Numbered from the stretch's first letter, positions 8,434 to 17,422 are shown. The stretch: DNA of 64,000 nucleotides from Algoriphagus aestuariicola (GCF_017254835.1 NZ_JAFKCW010000006.1:79902-143901); one strand, 5' to 3'. A program made the numbers and translations. Notes: generated by a model from the sequence alone, not told the origin.

Positions 8434-9210
8434 ATGCAGACTCCCGTCCTCACGCAAATAGAGAAACGAATCGGATTTGTCACCCTAAACCGCCCGGACA
8501 AGCGCAATGCTTTAAATCCGGAAATGATCGAAGAATTGGCGAAGACATTTTCGGAATTTGAGCGCAACGGCGAGGTGAAGGTCGTGGTCGTGAGGGCTGA
8601 AGGCAAGGCCTTTTGTGCTGGGGCGGACCTGGCCTATTTGGAGAGATTGCAGCAAAATTCACTCGAGGAGAATTTGGAGGACAGTCATCGATTGAAGGCG
8701 CTTTTCTCGCAGATTTATGAATTTCCAAAGCCGGTGATCGCCCAAGTGCAGGGTCATGCCTTGGCTGGAGGCTGCGGCTTGGTAACGGTCTGTGATTTTG
8801 CATTTGCTGTGCCCGAAGCCAAATTTGGCTATACGGAGGCAAAGATTGGTTTTGTCCCCGCTTTGGTGTCCGTTTTTCTGGCCGAGCAGCTAAGCCAAGC
8901 CAGAGCCACGGAGCTACTGCTTTCCGCGGAAGTGATTTCGGCTGCCAAAGCTTTGGGACTTGGGCTGGTCACAGAAGTGGTGGCGTATGAAGCCCTTCAG
9001 GAAAGCGTTCGCGAATTTGCCATGAGACTGGTGGAGGGGAATTCTTCTTTTTCCATGCAGGAGACCAAGCGCCTGCTCCGAAGCCTGGGCAAAAAAGCTC
9101 GCGAAGAGGCTTTGAATTTGGCAGCCGATGCTAACGCAAAGACACGGAGCCACGCGGATTGCGTGAAGGGTGTGGCGGCTTTTTTGTCCAAAACCAAGCC
9201 CGACTGGTAA
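8434..9210 (+). CDS. Enoyl-CoA hydratase/isomerase family protein
   Basis: This 258-residue crotonase-fold protein has FVTLNRPDKRNALN, the oxyanion-hole segments GKAFCAGADLAYL and GHALAGGCGLVTVCDFAFA, and the catalytic-region FGYTEAKIGFVPA with Glu in the hydratase position. It probably acts in fatty-acid or branched-chain acyl-CoA degradation; methylglutaconyl-CoA hydratase is a possibility. It heads a tight operon, with the recQ TTG start one base after its stop. Confidence 0.88.
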   Translation: MQTPVLTQIEKRIGFVTLNRPDKRNALNPEMIEELAKTFSEFERNGEVKVVVVRAEGKAFCAGADLAYLERLQQNSLEENLEDSHRLKALFSQIYEFPKPVIAQVQGHALAGGCGLVTVCDFAFAVPEAKFGYTEAKIGFVPALVSVFLAEQLSQARATELLLSAEVISAAKALGLGLVTEVVAYEALQESVREFAMRLVEGNSSFSMQETKRLLRSLGKKAREEALNLAADANAKTRSHADCVKGVAAFLSKTKPDW

Positions 9211-9211
9211 A

Positions 9212-11134
9212 TTGGAAAATCATCTCCACTATATTCTGAGTGAAGTTTTTGGACTGGAGGATTTTCGTCCCGTCCAGAAGCAAGTCATAGACTCCGTCAT
9301 GGAGGGAAAAGACACATTGGCGCTTTTGCCTACAGGCGGTGGTAAAAGCCTTTGCTACCAAATCCCTGGTTTGGCGAAGGAGGGGATCTGTCTGGTCGTG
9401 TCCCCGCTCATCGCGTTGATGAAAGACCAGGTGGACAATCTCAAAGCCAAGGGGGTAAAGGCGGCGGCCATCTATTCGGGCATGAGCTATCGAGAGATAG
9501 ACACGACTCTGGACAATTGCATCTACGGGGATTTCAAATTCCTCTACGTTTCTCCGGAGCGGCTCAAGCAGGAGCTCTTCATCGAGCGGTTTCGGCAGAT
9601 GAACATTAACCTGATCGCGGTAGATGAGGCGCATTGCATCTCGCAATGGGGTTATGATTTCCGACCGCCCTATCTGGAGATTGCCGCTATCCGGCCTTTT
9701 CATCCCCGAGTAAGTGTATTGGCACTCACCGCCTCAGCTACGCCGAAAGTATGTGCCGATATCATTGCAAAGCTCGAGATGAAAGCCCATCGGGAATTTC
9801 ACCAGAGCTTTGCCCGAAAAAACCTGAGCTACAGCGTACGCTTGGTGGAGAATAAACTTGAAAAAGGCATCGAGATTCTCAACAGCATTCCCGGCACGGC
9901 CATTTGGTACGTGAGAAACCGGCAGGCTACCCAGCAGATCGCCAAGGCGCTCTCGCAACTGGGGATCTCCGCCGCTGCCTACCATGCGGGTTTGTCAAAT
10001 GCCGACCGCGCTGATCGACAGGAGGCTTGGAAGTCCGATCGCGTGCGGGTGATGGTCAGCACCAATGCGTTTGGAATGGGAATCGACAAGCCGGATGTAC
10101 GGGTGGTGATCCACAGCGATCTCCCCGAAAACCTTGAAAACTACTATCAGGAGGCAGGCCGGGCTGGTCGGGACGGAAGAAAAGCGTTTGCAGTTCTTCT
10201 CGCCAATGAGCAGGATTTTGAGCAGCTCAGTACAAGGGCCGAGCTGGTCTACCCGCCGTTGGACTATCTGAAGAGAGTCTACCAATGCCTAGCAAACTAC
10301 TATCAACTGGCTGTCGGAAGTAACATGCTGAGCAGCTTTGACTTTGACATTTCGGATTTTTGCCAGACCTATGGACTGCAGGTCTTGGATACGTTCTATG
10401 CGCTCAAGGTATTGGCGGAAGAGGGATTTGTCGAGGTCAACGAGAGCTTTTTTTCCCCGTCCCGGGTGCACTTCCAAGTTGATCCCAGCAGACTTTACGA
10501 AGTGCAGATCGCTTACGCCAAGCTCGATCCCGTGGTCAAGATGCTATTGCGGACCTATGGAGGCAATCTTTTCTCGGAGTTTATCCGAATCCAGGAGGGC
10601 AAGCTTGCCAAGTCCCTTTCGATGAAAGAATCTGAGCTGGTAAAGGCTCTCCTCGATTTGCAGAAGCTGGAGGTGATGGACTACGATCAGCGCAAAGACA
10701 AGCCCCAGCTGACATTCCTGACTCCTCGATATGATGCTGGCAAACTACCCTTCAATCTTCCCCGGATTGCGGCTCGCAAGAAACTAACCCTCGAAAATGC
10801 AAAGAGCATGGTTGCCTATACCAGCCAGTCTAAACTCTGCCGCACGCAGTTTATCCAGGAATACTTTGGGGAAAAGACCGATGAGGTATGCGGAATTTGC
10901 GATGTCTGTATAGAAGCCAAGAAAAAACTGGCTCCCCAAAGCCAAGAGGATCGGCTGAAGCAAAAGATTCTGGAAACTTTGGCCGAATCAGATGGGTTAA
11001 CAGAGCAGGACTTGTTTTCGACACTCAAAAAGCCAAGATCCAACGCTAATCTCACCTTGCTTCGCCGGTTAATAGAAGAGAATCAGATCATCAAATCTTC
11101 CAGCGACGGCATTTTGACACTATCCAATGGGTAA
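9212..11134 (+). CDS. recQ: ATP-dependent DNA helicase RecQ
   Basis: RecQ unwinds DNA 3'-5' in recombinational repair. Visible parts are the FRPVQKQVID motif 0, Walker A TGGGKSLCYQ, the DEAH box VDEAHCISQWG, SATATPKV, the helicase C lobe with MGIDKPDVRVVIHSDLPENLENYYQEAGRAGRDG, and a zinc-binding region CRTQFIQEYF...CGICDVC. The protein ends in a winged-helix-like stretch, and I see no HRDC domain. The TTG at 9212 sits one base after the preceding stop and gives 640 residues; an in-frame start at 9170 would overlap the upstream gene by 41 bases. Confidence 0.93.
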   Translation: MENHLHYILSEVFGLEDFRPVQKQVIDSVMEGKDTLALLPTGGGKSLCYQIPGLAKEGICLVVSPLIALMKDQVDNLKAKGVKAAAIYSGMSYREIDTTLDNCIYGDFKFLYVSPERLKQELFIERFRQMNINLIAVDEAHCISQWGYDFRPPYLEIAAIRPFHPRVSVLALTASATPKVCADIIAKLEMKAHREFHQSFARKNLSYSVRLVENKLEKGIEILNSIPGTAIWYVRNRQATQQIAKALSQLGISAAAYHAGLSNADRADRQEAWKSDRVRVMVSTNAFGMGIDKPDVRVVIHSDLPENLENYYQEAGRAGRDGRKAFAVLLANEQDFEQLSTRAELVYPPLDYLKRVYQCLANYYQLAVGSNMLSSFDFDISDFCQTYGLQVLDTFYALKVLAEEGFVEVNESFFSPSRVHFQVDPSRLYEVQIAYAKLDPVVKMLLRTYGGNLFSEFIRIQEGKLAKSLSMKESELVKALLDLQKLEVMDYDQRKDKPQLTFLTPRYDAGKLPFNLPRIAARKKLTLENAKSMVAYTSQSKLCRTQFIQEYFGEKTDEVCGICDVCIEAKKKLAPQSQEDRLKQKILETLAESDGLTEQDLFSTLKKPRSNANLTLLRRLIEENQIIKSSSDGILTLSNG

Positions 11135-11729
11135 CTTCTTTGACGATTTCTTGAAGAACATCTTTGGATCTCCGGAAAAGGCTCCGATGAAGGTCAGGGA
11201 GAACTTTGTGATCAAGGAATCTGAACGAAATGACCTAGTGGATTGGATGGGATCCGAAAACTGCGAGTTTTTTTTCGCTTTGGTTTATAAAAACTACCAT
11301 TTCAAGCGGACGGGCATCAATGACAATCCCCAGGTTCATGTATTTGATTCTCCCTATGCCAACGGGTTTGCGGTCGCGTATCAGCCGCCCTTTGACCAAA
11401 AATCATTTTCCCGGCTTTTTTTGGCTTTTAGCCAAAGGATTCTAGCTTTGGGTTATGAGCAGGTGAGCTTGGATCGGAAATTCGAAGAAATCAACGACCA
11501 GGTGAAGGTGAGCGAGAAATTTTATTTTAAACCTCCCCTTCAACTTCCGGCCGAAGGAGAGTTGATTTCTCAGCTATACGGAAATGTGGCGTTGGAGAAA
11601 GTGAGTGTTGACAATAAGCCCAGTTTTATCAAATTGCTGGCGACGGTATATTCCGATCGTCTATACCAAGATGCCAAACCATTCGACCAGTTGATGGATC
11701 GAATCTTTGAAAAACATTCAGATGGATAG
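11127..11729 (+). CDS. Conserved-looking protein of unknown function
   Basis: I do not recognise this 200-residue soluble protein. It begins MGNFFDDFLKNIFG, has no signal peptide or membrane helix, and contains aromatic-rich strands and a helix (SFSRLFLAFSQRILALGYEQVSLD). It overlaps the end of recQ by 8 bases and the NUDIX gene by 8 bases, so it is a genuine operon member. The context does not fix a function. Confidence 0.75.
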   Translation: MGNFFDDFLKNIFGSPEKAPMKVRENFVIKESERNDLVDWMGSENCEFFFALVYKNYHFKRTGINDNPQVHVFDSPYANGFAVAYQPPFDQKSFSRLFLAFSQRILALGYEQVSLDRKFEEINDQVKVSEKFYFKPPLQLPAEGELISQLYGNVALEKVSVDNKPSFIKLLATVYSDRLYQDAKPFDQLMDRIFEKHSDG

Positions 11730-12273
11730 AATCAAGCTTAGAAACCAACTCGGAAAATACCGGACTCCCTACGAGGAGGAAGCGGCATTTATCGCTGATT
11801 TTGCGGAGCTCACCGCTGATCCTCTTGCCTACAAGCGGGAGCGGCTAGAGGGACACTTTACCGCATCTTCCTGGATCGTCAACCATGAGCGGACCCATAC
11901 TCTCCTGACGCTGCACCGTAAGCTGGGGAGATGGCTACAGCTTGGAGGACATGCCGATGGCAATGAAAACCTCATGGAGGTGGCCTTGCAGGAAGCGAGC
12001 GAAGAGAGCGGTCTCACCTCTTTGCGCTTGGTCGATCTGACCATATTCGATATCGACAAACATATCATTCCCGAGCGGCCACATGTGCCTCAGCACTTTC
12101 ATTTTGACGTGAGATACTTGCTGGAGGCTGACATCAACGAACCCCTTCAGATGAGCGACGAGAGCATCTCTCTGGCATGGATCGCTTTTGATTCTGTCGT
12201 CGATATGATCGGATACAACCCATCTATCCTTAGGATGCTCGAGAAGACCAGCAAATCAGAAATACTCCTTTGA
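11722..12273 (+). CDS. NUDIX hydrolase
   Basis: This 183-residue protein carries the Nudix box GGHADGNENLMEVALQEASE followed by ESGL; it fits G-x5-E-x7-x-E-x2-EE-x-G except that the usual Arg before the first Glu of the helix is Gln. Family members cleave nucleoside diphosphates linked to another group. The sequence around the box (LQLGGHADGNENL, later HFHFDVRYL) resembles general housecleaning NUDIX enzymes. I prefer the ATG at 11722 over 11707, which reads MKNIQ first. It overlaps both neighbours. Confidence 0.87.
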   Translation: MDRIKLRNQLGKYRTPYEEEAAFIADFAELTADPLAYKRERLEGHFTASSWIVNHERTHTLLTLHRKLGRWLQLGGHADGNENLMEVALQEASEESGLTSLRLVDLTIFDIDKHIIPERPHVPQHFHFDVRYLLEADINEPLQMSDESISLAWIAFDSVVDMIGYNPSILRMLEKTSKSEILL

Positions 12274-12707
12274 AAACAAGCCTGAATCCAGCGGATTTAA
12301 AAAACGCCTTTCCCTTTTCCACTCCTATACAGATTAGATTTTCAGACATCGACGGTTACCTGCATGTCAACAACGGAGTGTACTTCAACTATTTCGAGCA
12401 TGGTAGGGCGGTGTTCCTATACGAAGTCTGCGACTGGGATGTGATGGCCGTCGGCACTGTGGTGGGCAGGATAGAGATAGACTACCTTCGCCCCATACAC
12501 TTGGAGGACCGGGTTCAGGTATTTGTGAAGTGCAGCCGGATCGGCAATTCCTCTTTTGACCTGGAGCAGATTTTGGTGGGGCAAGACAAAAATGGAGTTG
12601 AACATGCATATGCCAAGTGCCGCTGTGTGATGGTCGCCGTTGACATGAAGACGATGAAGCCGGTGCCGGTACCTGAGGAGTACAGATTGAAGTTGGCTGC
12701 GGGCTAA
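12270..12707 (+). CDS. Acyl-CoA thioesterase (4HBT hotdog fold)
   Basis: This 145-residue protein shows the hotdog thioesterase core: IQIRFSDIDGYLHVNNGVYFNYFEHGR, with Asp in the active-site position, then GTVVGRIEIDYLRPIHLEDRVQV. It probably hydrolyses acyl-CoA or acyl-ACP thioesters, which fits the enoyl-CoA hydratase heading the operon. The start is a TTG overlapping the NUDIX stop codon (TTGA). It is the last gene of the 8434-12707 operon. Confidence 0.87.
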   Translation: MKTSLNPADLKNAFPFSTPIQIRFSDIDGYLHVNNGVYFNYFEHGRAVFLYEVCDWDVMAVGTVVGRIEIDYLRPIHLEDRVQVFVKCSRIGNSSFDLEQILVGQDKNGVEHAYAKCRCVMVAVDMKTMKPVPVPEEYRLKLAAG

Positions 12708-12720
12708 GCCGTAAATTCCC

Positions 12721-12728
12721 TATCTTTG
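12721..12728 (+). promoter_or_regulatory. Candidate -7 element before the TPR lipoprotein
   Basis: TATCTTTG is an exact TAnnTTTG match 17 nt before leader copy B. A TTG exists only at a non-ideal distance upstream. Confidence 0.4.
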
Positions 12729-12745
12729 CCGAAAATTTACCCCGT

Positions 12746-12831
12746 GAAATCGACACTACGGGAATGCCATGCGGAAGAATAGGCCTCTACCATGCGAGAT
12801 TCCATGTGGCCGAAAAAACGATCTTAAACAC
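12746..12831 (+). repeat. Repeated structured leader, copy B
   Basis: GAAATCGA is at 12746-12753, the core GATTCCAT at 12798-12805 (followed by GTGGCC and an A run) and the ATG at 12832, 26 nt after the core. It shares the 16-base string CCATGCGAGATTCCAT with copy A. Unlike the other copies, the left block has no obvious partner for the stem. Confidence 0.7.
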
Positions 12832-13542
12832 ATGAAAAAACTTTGGATCTTGGGTTTGCTGGCGGCGAGTCTATTCGCATGCATGCCAAATGAGGAAGAA
12901 TTGCTGAAGGCAGGAATTGGAAAAATGGATGCTCAGGCTTGGCCTGAAGCTGTGGCGCTTTTTGATCAGCTGCTGGAAATAAATCCCGAAAACACCCAAG
13001 CACTCAATGCCAAAGGCGTGGCGCTTTTTCAGCAGGGAAAAATAGAAGAGGCTATTCCGGCCTTCGATGCGGCCATTCTCGCGGACTCCTCGAGCTATAA
13101 GCCTTGGTTTAACAGGGGCAATGCTAAGATGGAGCAGGAAAAATATAAGGAGGCATTGGCTGACTTCAATATGGCGACAGCACTTGATCCCTCCCAATCC
13201 GATATCTTTTTTAACCGTGGCACGGCGCTACTGAACATGGAAGAGTATGAGGATGCGTTGCTGGATTTTCAGACCGTGCTACAAGCTACACCCAATCAAG
13301 CGGAGGCTCATTTTCGCAAGGCGAAAGCCGAACTCGGCATGAATGACCCCATGCACGGAATGGAGTCATTAACCAATACGGTGAATCTCGATCCCAAAAA
13401 CGCCGAGGCCTACTATCTGCTTGGCGTGACGCGGATGAGTGCTTTGGGGCAAAAGGGCGAAGGTTGCGCAGACCTGAAAATGGCCTTGTCTCTAGGCTAT
13501 TCGGAGGCGGAAACTTGGATCAAGGATTTCTGCGAAAACTAA
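12832..13542 (+). CDS. Tetratricopeptide-repeat lipoprotein
   Basis: A lipoprotein signal (MKKLWILGLLAASLFAC, Cys at residue 17) precedes about five TPR units, seen as repeated AWPEAVALFDQLLEINPENTQA-type helices through residue ~220. TPR lipoproteins act as protein-protein scaffolds at the cell envelope, and the partner is unknown. I place the start at 12832; the longer in-frame reading from 12769 runs through leader copy B and would put non-signal residues in front of the signal peptide. Sua5 starts one base after the stop, so they are co-transcribed. Confidence 0.88.
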   Translation: MKKLWILGLLAASLFACMPNEEELLKAGIGKMDAQAWPEAVALFDQLLEINPENTQALNAKGVALFQQGKIEEAIPAFDAAILADSSSYKPWFNRGNAKMEQEKYKEALADFNMATALDPSQSDIFFNRGTALLNMEEYEDALLDFQTVLQATPNQAEAHFRKAKAELGMNDPMHGMESLTNTVNLDPKNAEAYYLLGVTRMSALGQKGEGCADLKMALSLGYSEAETWIKDFCEN

Positions 13543-13543
13543 G

Positions 13544-14506
13544 ATGGCGCTGATCGGCAAAGACATCTCATCGGCAAAAACCTTCTTGGAAAAAGGAGAA
13601 CTCGTGGGAATTCCTACCGAGACAGTCTATGGGCTTGCCGGAAATGCGCTCGATCCAGAGGCGGTTGCCTTGATTTTTGAGACCAAAAACCGCCCGGGCT
13701 TTGACCCATTGATTCTTCATACTTCGTCGACGGACAAGGTTGCGGACTTTATTACTTCCTTTCCTGAGGCTTTGAAAACTTTGGCGGGGCATTTTTGGCC
13801 TGGGCCTTTGACTTTGTTGCTGCCTAGAAAGGAAATTGTCCCCGATCTCGTGACTTCTGGGCTAGATCGTGTGGCGGTACGCGTGCCCAATCACCTGCTC
13901 ACCTTGGCTTTGCTCGAGGCACTTCCATTTCCTCTGGCCGCGCCCAGTGCAAATCCTTTTGGGTACATCAGCCCGACCCGTCCTTCCCATGTAGAGGATC
14001 AGCTCGGTGAAAAGATTCCCTACATCTTGGATGGTGGGCCGTGTACGGTGGGATTGGAAAGTACAATCGTGGGCTTGGAAGATGGCGAAGTCGTGGTGTA
14101 TCGCCTCGGAGGCCTTGAGATTTCGGAAATAGAGAGGCTTGTTGGACCCGTTCGGATCAAAGACCACAGCTCCAGCAACCCTGCCGCTCCTGGTCAATTG
14201 GAGAGCCATTATGCGCCACGAAAGCCCTTTGTATTGGGAGATCTGAAGCAAATGATCGAAGGGAAGAAAGCCAAAGGTCTTGACTTTGCGGTGTTAAGCT
14301 TTTCCGAGACTTTTGACGGATTAGAGAGAGACAGACAAATCGCGCTCAGCCCCGACAGAAACCTCCATGAAGCCGCGAAGAATCTCTTTGCAGCCATGCG
14401 TCAGCTGGACGAAAGTCCTGCCACCGTGATCTTGGCGGAACTAATGCCCGAGATCGGTTTGGGCAAGGCCATCAACGATCGATTGCGAAGAGCAGCTGCG
14501 AAGTGA
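13544..14506 (+). CDS. L-threonylcarbamoyladenylate synthase (Sua5)
   Basis: This 320-residue enzyme makes threonylcarbamoyl-AMP for the t6A37 modification of tRNAs reading ANN codons. The YrdC-like domain shows GIPTETVYGLAGNA, KNRPGFDPLILH, HFWPGPLTLLLP and APSANPFGYISPT. After residue ~200 a linker with PGQLESHYAPRKP leads to the C-terminal Sua5 domain, so this is the long Sua5 form rather than the short YrdC/TsaC form. Confidence 0.93.
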   Translation: MALIGKDISSAKTFLEKGELVGIPTETVYGLAGNALDPEAVALIFETKNRPGFDPLILHTSSTDKVADFITSFPEALKTLAGHFWPGPLTLLLPRKEIVPDLVTSGLDRVAVRVPNHLLTLALLEALPFPLAAPSANPFGYISPTRPSHVEDQLGEKIPYILDGGPCTVGLESTIVGLEDGEVVVYRLGGLEISEIERLVGPVRIKDHSSSNPAAPGQLESHYAPRKPFVLGDLKQMIEGKKAKGLDFAVLSFSETFDGLERDRQIALSPDRNLHEAAKNLFAAMRQLDESPATVILAELMPEIGLGKAINDRLRRAAAK

Positions 14507-14715
14507 TTCTGGATTTTTGATTTGCGATTTATGCGTGGAGCGGTTCAGGCTGAGCGGAGTCGAAGTTTCAAAACGTTAAGCTACGTTTTTGATTTGCGAG
14601 TAGCTATCGGGTCATCTGAATCTTCCAATTTTAAAATCTTTCAATTTTCCAATCTCAAAGGTTAACTTGAGGCTCTTTTTAACAGAAGCCAATCAAAATC
14701 TATTAAACCATTTCT
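14507..14715. other. AT-rich spacer with low-complexity repeats
   Basis: No gene is visible. A near-repeat of TTTTTGATTTGCGA occurs at about 14513 and 14586, and CAATTTTAAAATCTTTCAATTTTCCAATC (about 14626-14655) is internally repetitive. A GGCTGAGCGGAGTCGAAG string near 14550 lies between them. Confidence 0.5.
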
Positions 14716-15915
14716 ATGAGTTCAACCGTGAAAAATGTGGATAGCCTGAATTTTGCAGGCAAAAAGGCCCTGATCCGAGTGGATTTCAACGTGCCTTTGG
14801 ATGAGAATTTCAATGTCACTGATGATACCCGTATCCAAGCAGCCGTCCCTACGATCAAGAAAATTCTCGGCGAAGGCGGTTCTGCCATCCTGATGTCGCA
14901 CCTTGGCCGTCCGAAAGGAGGCCCTGAGGACAAATATTCCCTAAAACATATCATCCCGGCAGTAGAAGCTGCACTTGGGACCAAAATCAAATTTGCGGCT
15001 GACTGCATCGGTACAGAAGCGGCAGAATTGGCGTCTGGATTGGGCGCTGGCGAAGTGCTCTTGCTGGAAAACCTGAGGTTTTACAAGGAAGAAGAAAAAG
15101 GTGATGTGGACTTTGCTGGAAAGCTAGCCAAGCTCGGCGACATCTATGTCAACGACGCCTTTGGTACCGCTCACCGTGCCCACGCATCCACGGCAGTGAT
15201 TGCGCAGTTTTTCAAAGACAAAGTCGCTGGATACCTCATGGAATCCGAGCTGACCAACGCTGACAAAGTTCTCGGCAATCCTGAGCGTCCCTATACTGCA
15301 ATCATGGGCGGAGCGAAAATCGCCGACAAAATCCTGATCATAGAGCGACTGCTTGAGAAGGTGGACAACCTGATCATTGGCGGTGGCATGTCCTATACCT
15401 TTGCCAAGGCACAGGGTGGATCTATAGGCACCTCGCTTTTGGAAGCGGACAAGCTTGATTTTGTACTAGAGCTCATGGAAAAGGCCAAAGCGAAAGGAGT
15501 GAACCTCATTCTTCCCGTGGATACGGTGATCGCAGACGCGTTTTCCAACGATGCCAATCAAAACATAGCCAAAAGAGGCGAGATTCCCGACAACTGGATG
15601 GGTCTGGATATCGGACCCGAGTCTCGCGAGCTCTTTGGGAAGGTGATTTTGGAGTCTAAGACCATCCTTTGGAACGGACCGATGGGGGTGTTTGAGATGG
15701 ATTCATTTGACAAGGGGACCAAAGCTGTGGCGGAATATGTGGCACAGGCGACCAAGGCTGGGGCATATTCCCTGATCGGTGGGGGTGATTCAGCCGCCGC
15801 GGTCAACAAGTTTGGCTACTCCGACCAAGTGTCTTATGTCTCCACCGGCGGAGGTGCTTTGCTCGAACATATGGAAGGAAAGGTCCTGCCGGGTGTTGCT
15901 GCTTTAGCGGAGTAA
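14716..15915 (+). CDS. pgk: Phosphoglycerate kinase
   Basis: Phosphoglycerate kinase converts 1,3-bisphosphoglycerate and ADP to 3-phosphoglycerate and ATP in glycolysis. The signature [10 protein letters not shown] is near residue 22; [38 protein letters not shown], the nucleotide-binding GGAKIADKI and the C-terminal GGGDSAAAV are all present. The 399-residue length is normal. It is monocistronic, with a 209-bp spacer before it and a hairpin after it. Confidence 0.97.
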   Translation: MSSTVKNVDSLNFAGKKALIRVDFNVPLDENFNVTDDTRIQAAVPTIKKILGEGGSAILMSHLGRPKGGPEDKYSLKHIIPAVEAALGTKIKFAADCIGTEAAELASGLGAGEVLLLENLRFYKEEEKGDVDFAGKLAKLGDIYVNDAFGTAHRAHASTAVIAQFFKDKVAGYLMESELTNADKVLGNPERPYTAIMGGAKIADKILIIERLLEKVDNLIIGGGMSYTFAKAQGGSIGTSLLEADKLDFVLELMEKAKAKGVNLILPVDTVIADAFSNDANQNIAKRGEIPDNWMGLDIGPESRELFGKVILESKTILWNGPMGVFEMDSFDKGTKAVAEYVAQATKAGAYSLIGGGDSAAAVNKFGYSDQVSYVSTGGGALLEHMEGKVLPGVAALAE

Positions 15916-15937
15916 TCCGGAAAGGGGAAAAACTAGA

Positions 15938-15963
15938 AAAGGCCAGCTGAAAAGCTGGCCTTT
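15938..15963. terminator. Hairpin between pgk and the DinB-like gene
   Basis: AAAGGCCAGC (15938-15947) pairs perfectly with GCTGGCCTTT (15954-15963) over a 6-nt loop. It sits between convergent genes and probably serves both, although the T runs are short. Confidence 0.75.
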
Positions 15964-15968
15964 GTCGT

Positions 15969-16415
15969 TTATTTTCCTTTAGAAAGGGTCAAAGCAATCT
16001 GGCCCGCATGGTGTGCATTGTGGTAAAGAATGTGGGAAAACAGCCTGATTTTCGAGACTGTGCCAAAAAATGGAGTTTCTACCTGCTCAGCCCAGGCTGA
16101 ATCCGGAGTTTTTCTGATGAGGTTTTCCAGCATCTCAAATCCGATGGAAAGGTATCGGTGACTTTCCTCTAAGTCGAAGCGCTGCCCTTTATCCGTTTGC
16201 CCCATGGTCGTATTTGGGACTTTTGGCGGGATACCAAAGAAGTAGCCAAAAAGGTTCATGGTTTCGCCGATGTGCCGATAGATAAAACCGATGCTGGCTG
16301 TTTGAGGATTGAGTCGCCAAGTTGAATTTTCGCTTGACACCCGATCTAGGGCAAACGAACAGGTGAGCTTGTTTTGCTCGAGCATGCTTAGCAATAAATC
16401 CCGGGTTGAACTCAT
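15969..16415 (-). CDS. DinB/YfiT-like metal-binding four-helix protein
   Basis: This 148-residue protein has the DinB-superfamily pattern of three separated His ligands: IYRHIGETMN near residue 48 and FSHILYHNAHHAGQIALTL near residue 130, in a four-helix layout. Superfamily members include thiol-dependent transferases and damage-inducible proteins, and the substrate here is unknown. It lies 19 bp downstream of the secreted phosphoesterase gene on the same strand and is probably co-transcribed with it. Confidence 0.8.
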   Translation of the reverse strand: MSSTRDLLLSMLEQNKLTCSFALDRVSSENSTWRLNPQTASIGFIYRHIGETMNLFGYFFGIPPKVPNTTMGQTDKGQRFDLEESHRYLSIGFEMLENLIRKTPDSAWAEQVETPFFGTVSKIRLFSHILYHNAHHAGQIALTLSKGK

Positions 16416-16434
16416 TTGGAGCTGGTGTAAGGGT

Positions 16435-17268
16435 TTAAAACTTTAACTCGACCATCACAGGAAAGTGGTCGGAGGGATATTTTTTCCCATAGTTATCAGT
16501 CAGAATGCCATGTCGGAGGACTTCGATCTTGCCACTGACAAAGATGTGATCTATGATGCCATCCGGCATTTTCTCCCAGTCGAAAGCTGTAAACGTACCC
16601 GCCGGCCCATAAGCGGGGATTTTGGAGATGAGGCGGGCGTCCTTCCAAGCCGGGTTGGAGGTAATGGTCTGGTAGGCGGGATTGTCTGGAGTGACGTTGA
16701 AGTCCCCCATCCAGATCGCAGGGAAATTCCCCTTGTTGATTTCCTTTGCCTTGGTTGCCACTAGTTTGCTGCTTTCCTCCCGTGCTTGCTGTCCTATGTG
16801 ATCATAGTGGATATTGAATACATAAAAACGCTTGCCGTCTTTGTCCTTGAATTGGCCCCAAGAACAGATTCTGTTCAGGGAAGCATCCCATCCCTTGCTG
16901 GGTTTTTCCGGGGTTGGAGAGAGCCAAAAGGTGCCCGAGTCCTCCATTTTGTAAAGCTTGGGATCATACAAGATTGCCGTGTACTCGCCTTTTTGTGCCC
17001 CATCGTCCCTGCCCACTCCCAAATACTCATAGCCCAACCCTTTGCTCAATTCCTCGATTTGGTGATGGAGCCCTTCCTGAGTTCCGACCAGTCCGATTTT
17101 GTGGAATTGTATCAGGTGAATCACCTTAGAAGCCCGGTCTTCCCAGAGGTTTCCCGCATCACCTGGATTGTCCCAGCGGATATTGAAGGTGGCAAACTGA
17201 TGATTTTGGGCCTGGACTTGTGCCAAAGCAAATGGGAAGAGAAGCGTCAACAGGGTTTTGAGATTCAT
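16435..17268 (-). CDS. Secreted endonuclease/exonuclease/phosphatase (EEP) family protein
   Basis: A signal peptide (MNLKTLLTLLFPFALAQVQA) precedes a complete EEP domain: FATFNIRWDNP, the metal-binding Glu in VGTQEGLHHQI, IWMGDFNVTPDNP, and the terminal YPSDHFPVMVEL with the Asp-His pair. Families with this fold cleave phosphodiesters in nucleic acids, lipids or inositol phosphates, and the sequence does not tell which. It is a clear paralog of the protein at 51676-52518. The intergenic region with the flavin reductase gene is shared and divergent. Confidence 0.85.
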   Translation of the reverse strand: MNLKTLLTLLFPFALAQVQAQNHQFATFNIRWDNPGDAGNLWEDRASKVIHLIQFHKIGLVGTQEGLHHQIEELSKGLGYEYLGVGRDDGAQKGEYTAILYDPKLYKMEDSGTFWLSPTPEKPSKGWDASLNRICSWGQFKDKDGKRFYVFNIHYDHIGQQAREESSKLVATKAKEINKGNFPAIWMGDFNVTPDNPAYQTITSNPAWKDARLISKIPAYGPAGTFTAFDWEKMPDGIIDHIFVSGKIEVLRHGILTDNYGKKYPSDHFPVMVELKF

Positions 17269-17282
17269 AAAATCTAGAATAA

Positions 17283-17313
17283 TTGGTGAAAAAGACTTTT
17301 AACTTTAAAGTTG
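17283..17313 (+). promoter_or_regulatory. Candidate promoter for the flavin reductase gene
   Basis: TTG (17283-17285), 20 bp and TAAAGTTG (17306-17313) match the consensus with one mismatch and end 19 nt before leader copy C. Confidence 0.45.
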
Positions 17314-17332
17314 CATGCTATTTTGACCAAAT

Positions 17333-17422
17333 GAAATCGAGCACGACAGGGAACTTCACGCAAGGGAATGATCAGGTGACGTGCAAGATTCCATCTGACA
17401 ATTAAGGAACAATTACAGACAG
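17333..17422 (+). repeat. Repeated structured leader, copy C
   Basis: GAAATCGA is at 17333-17340, the core GATTCCAT at 17387-17394 and the ATG at 17423, 28 nt after the core. GCACG (17341-17345) and CGTGC (17380-17384) form five Watson-Crick pairs, differing from the pairs in copy A on both sides. Confidence 0.75.
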
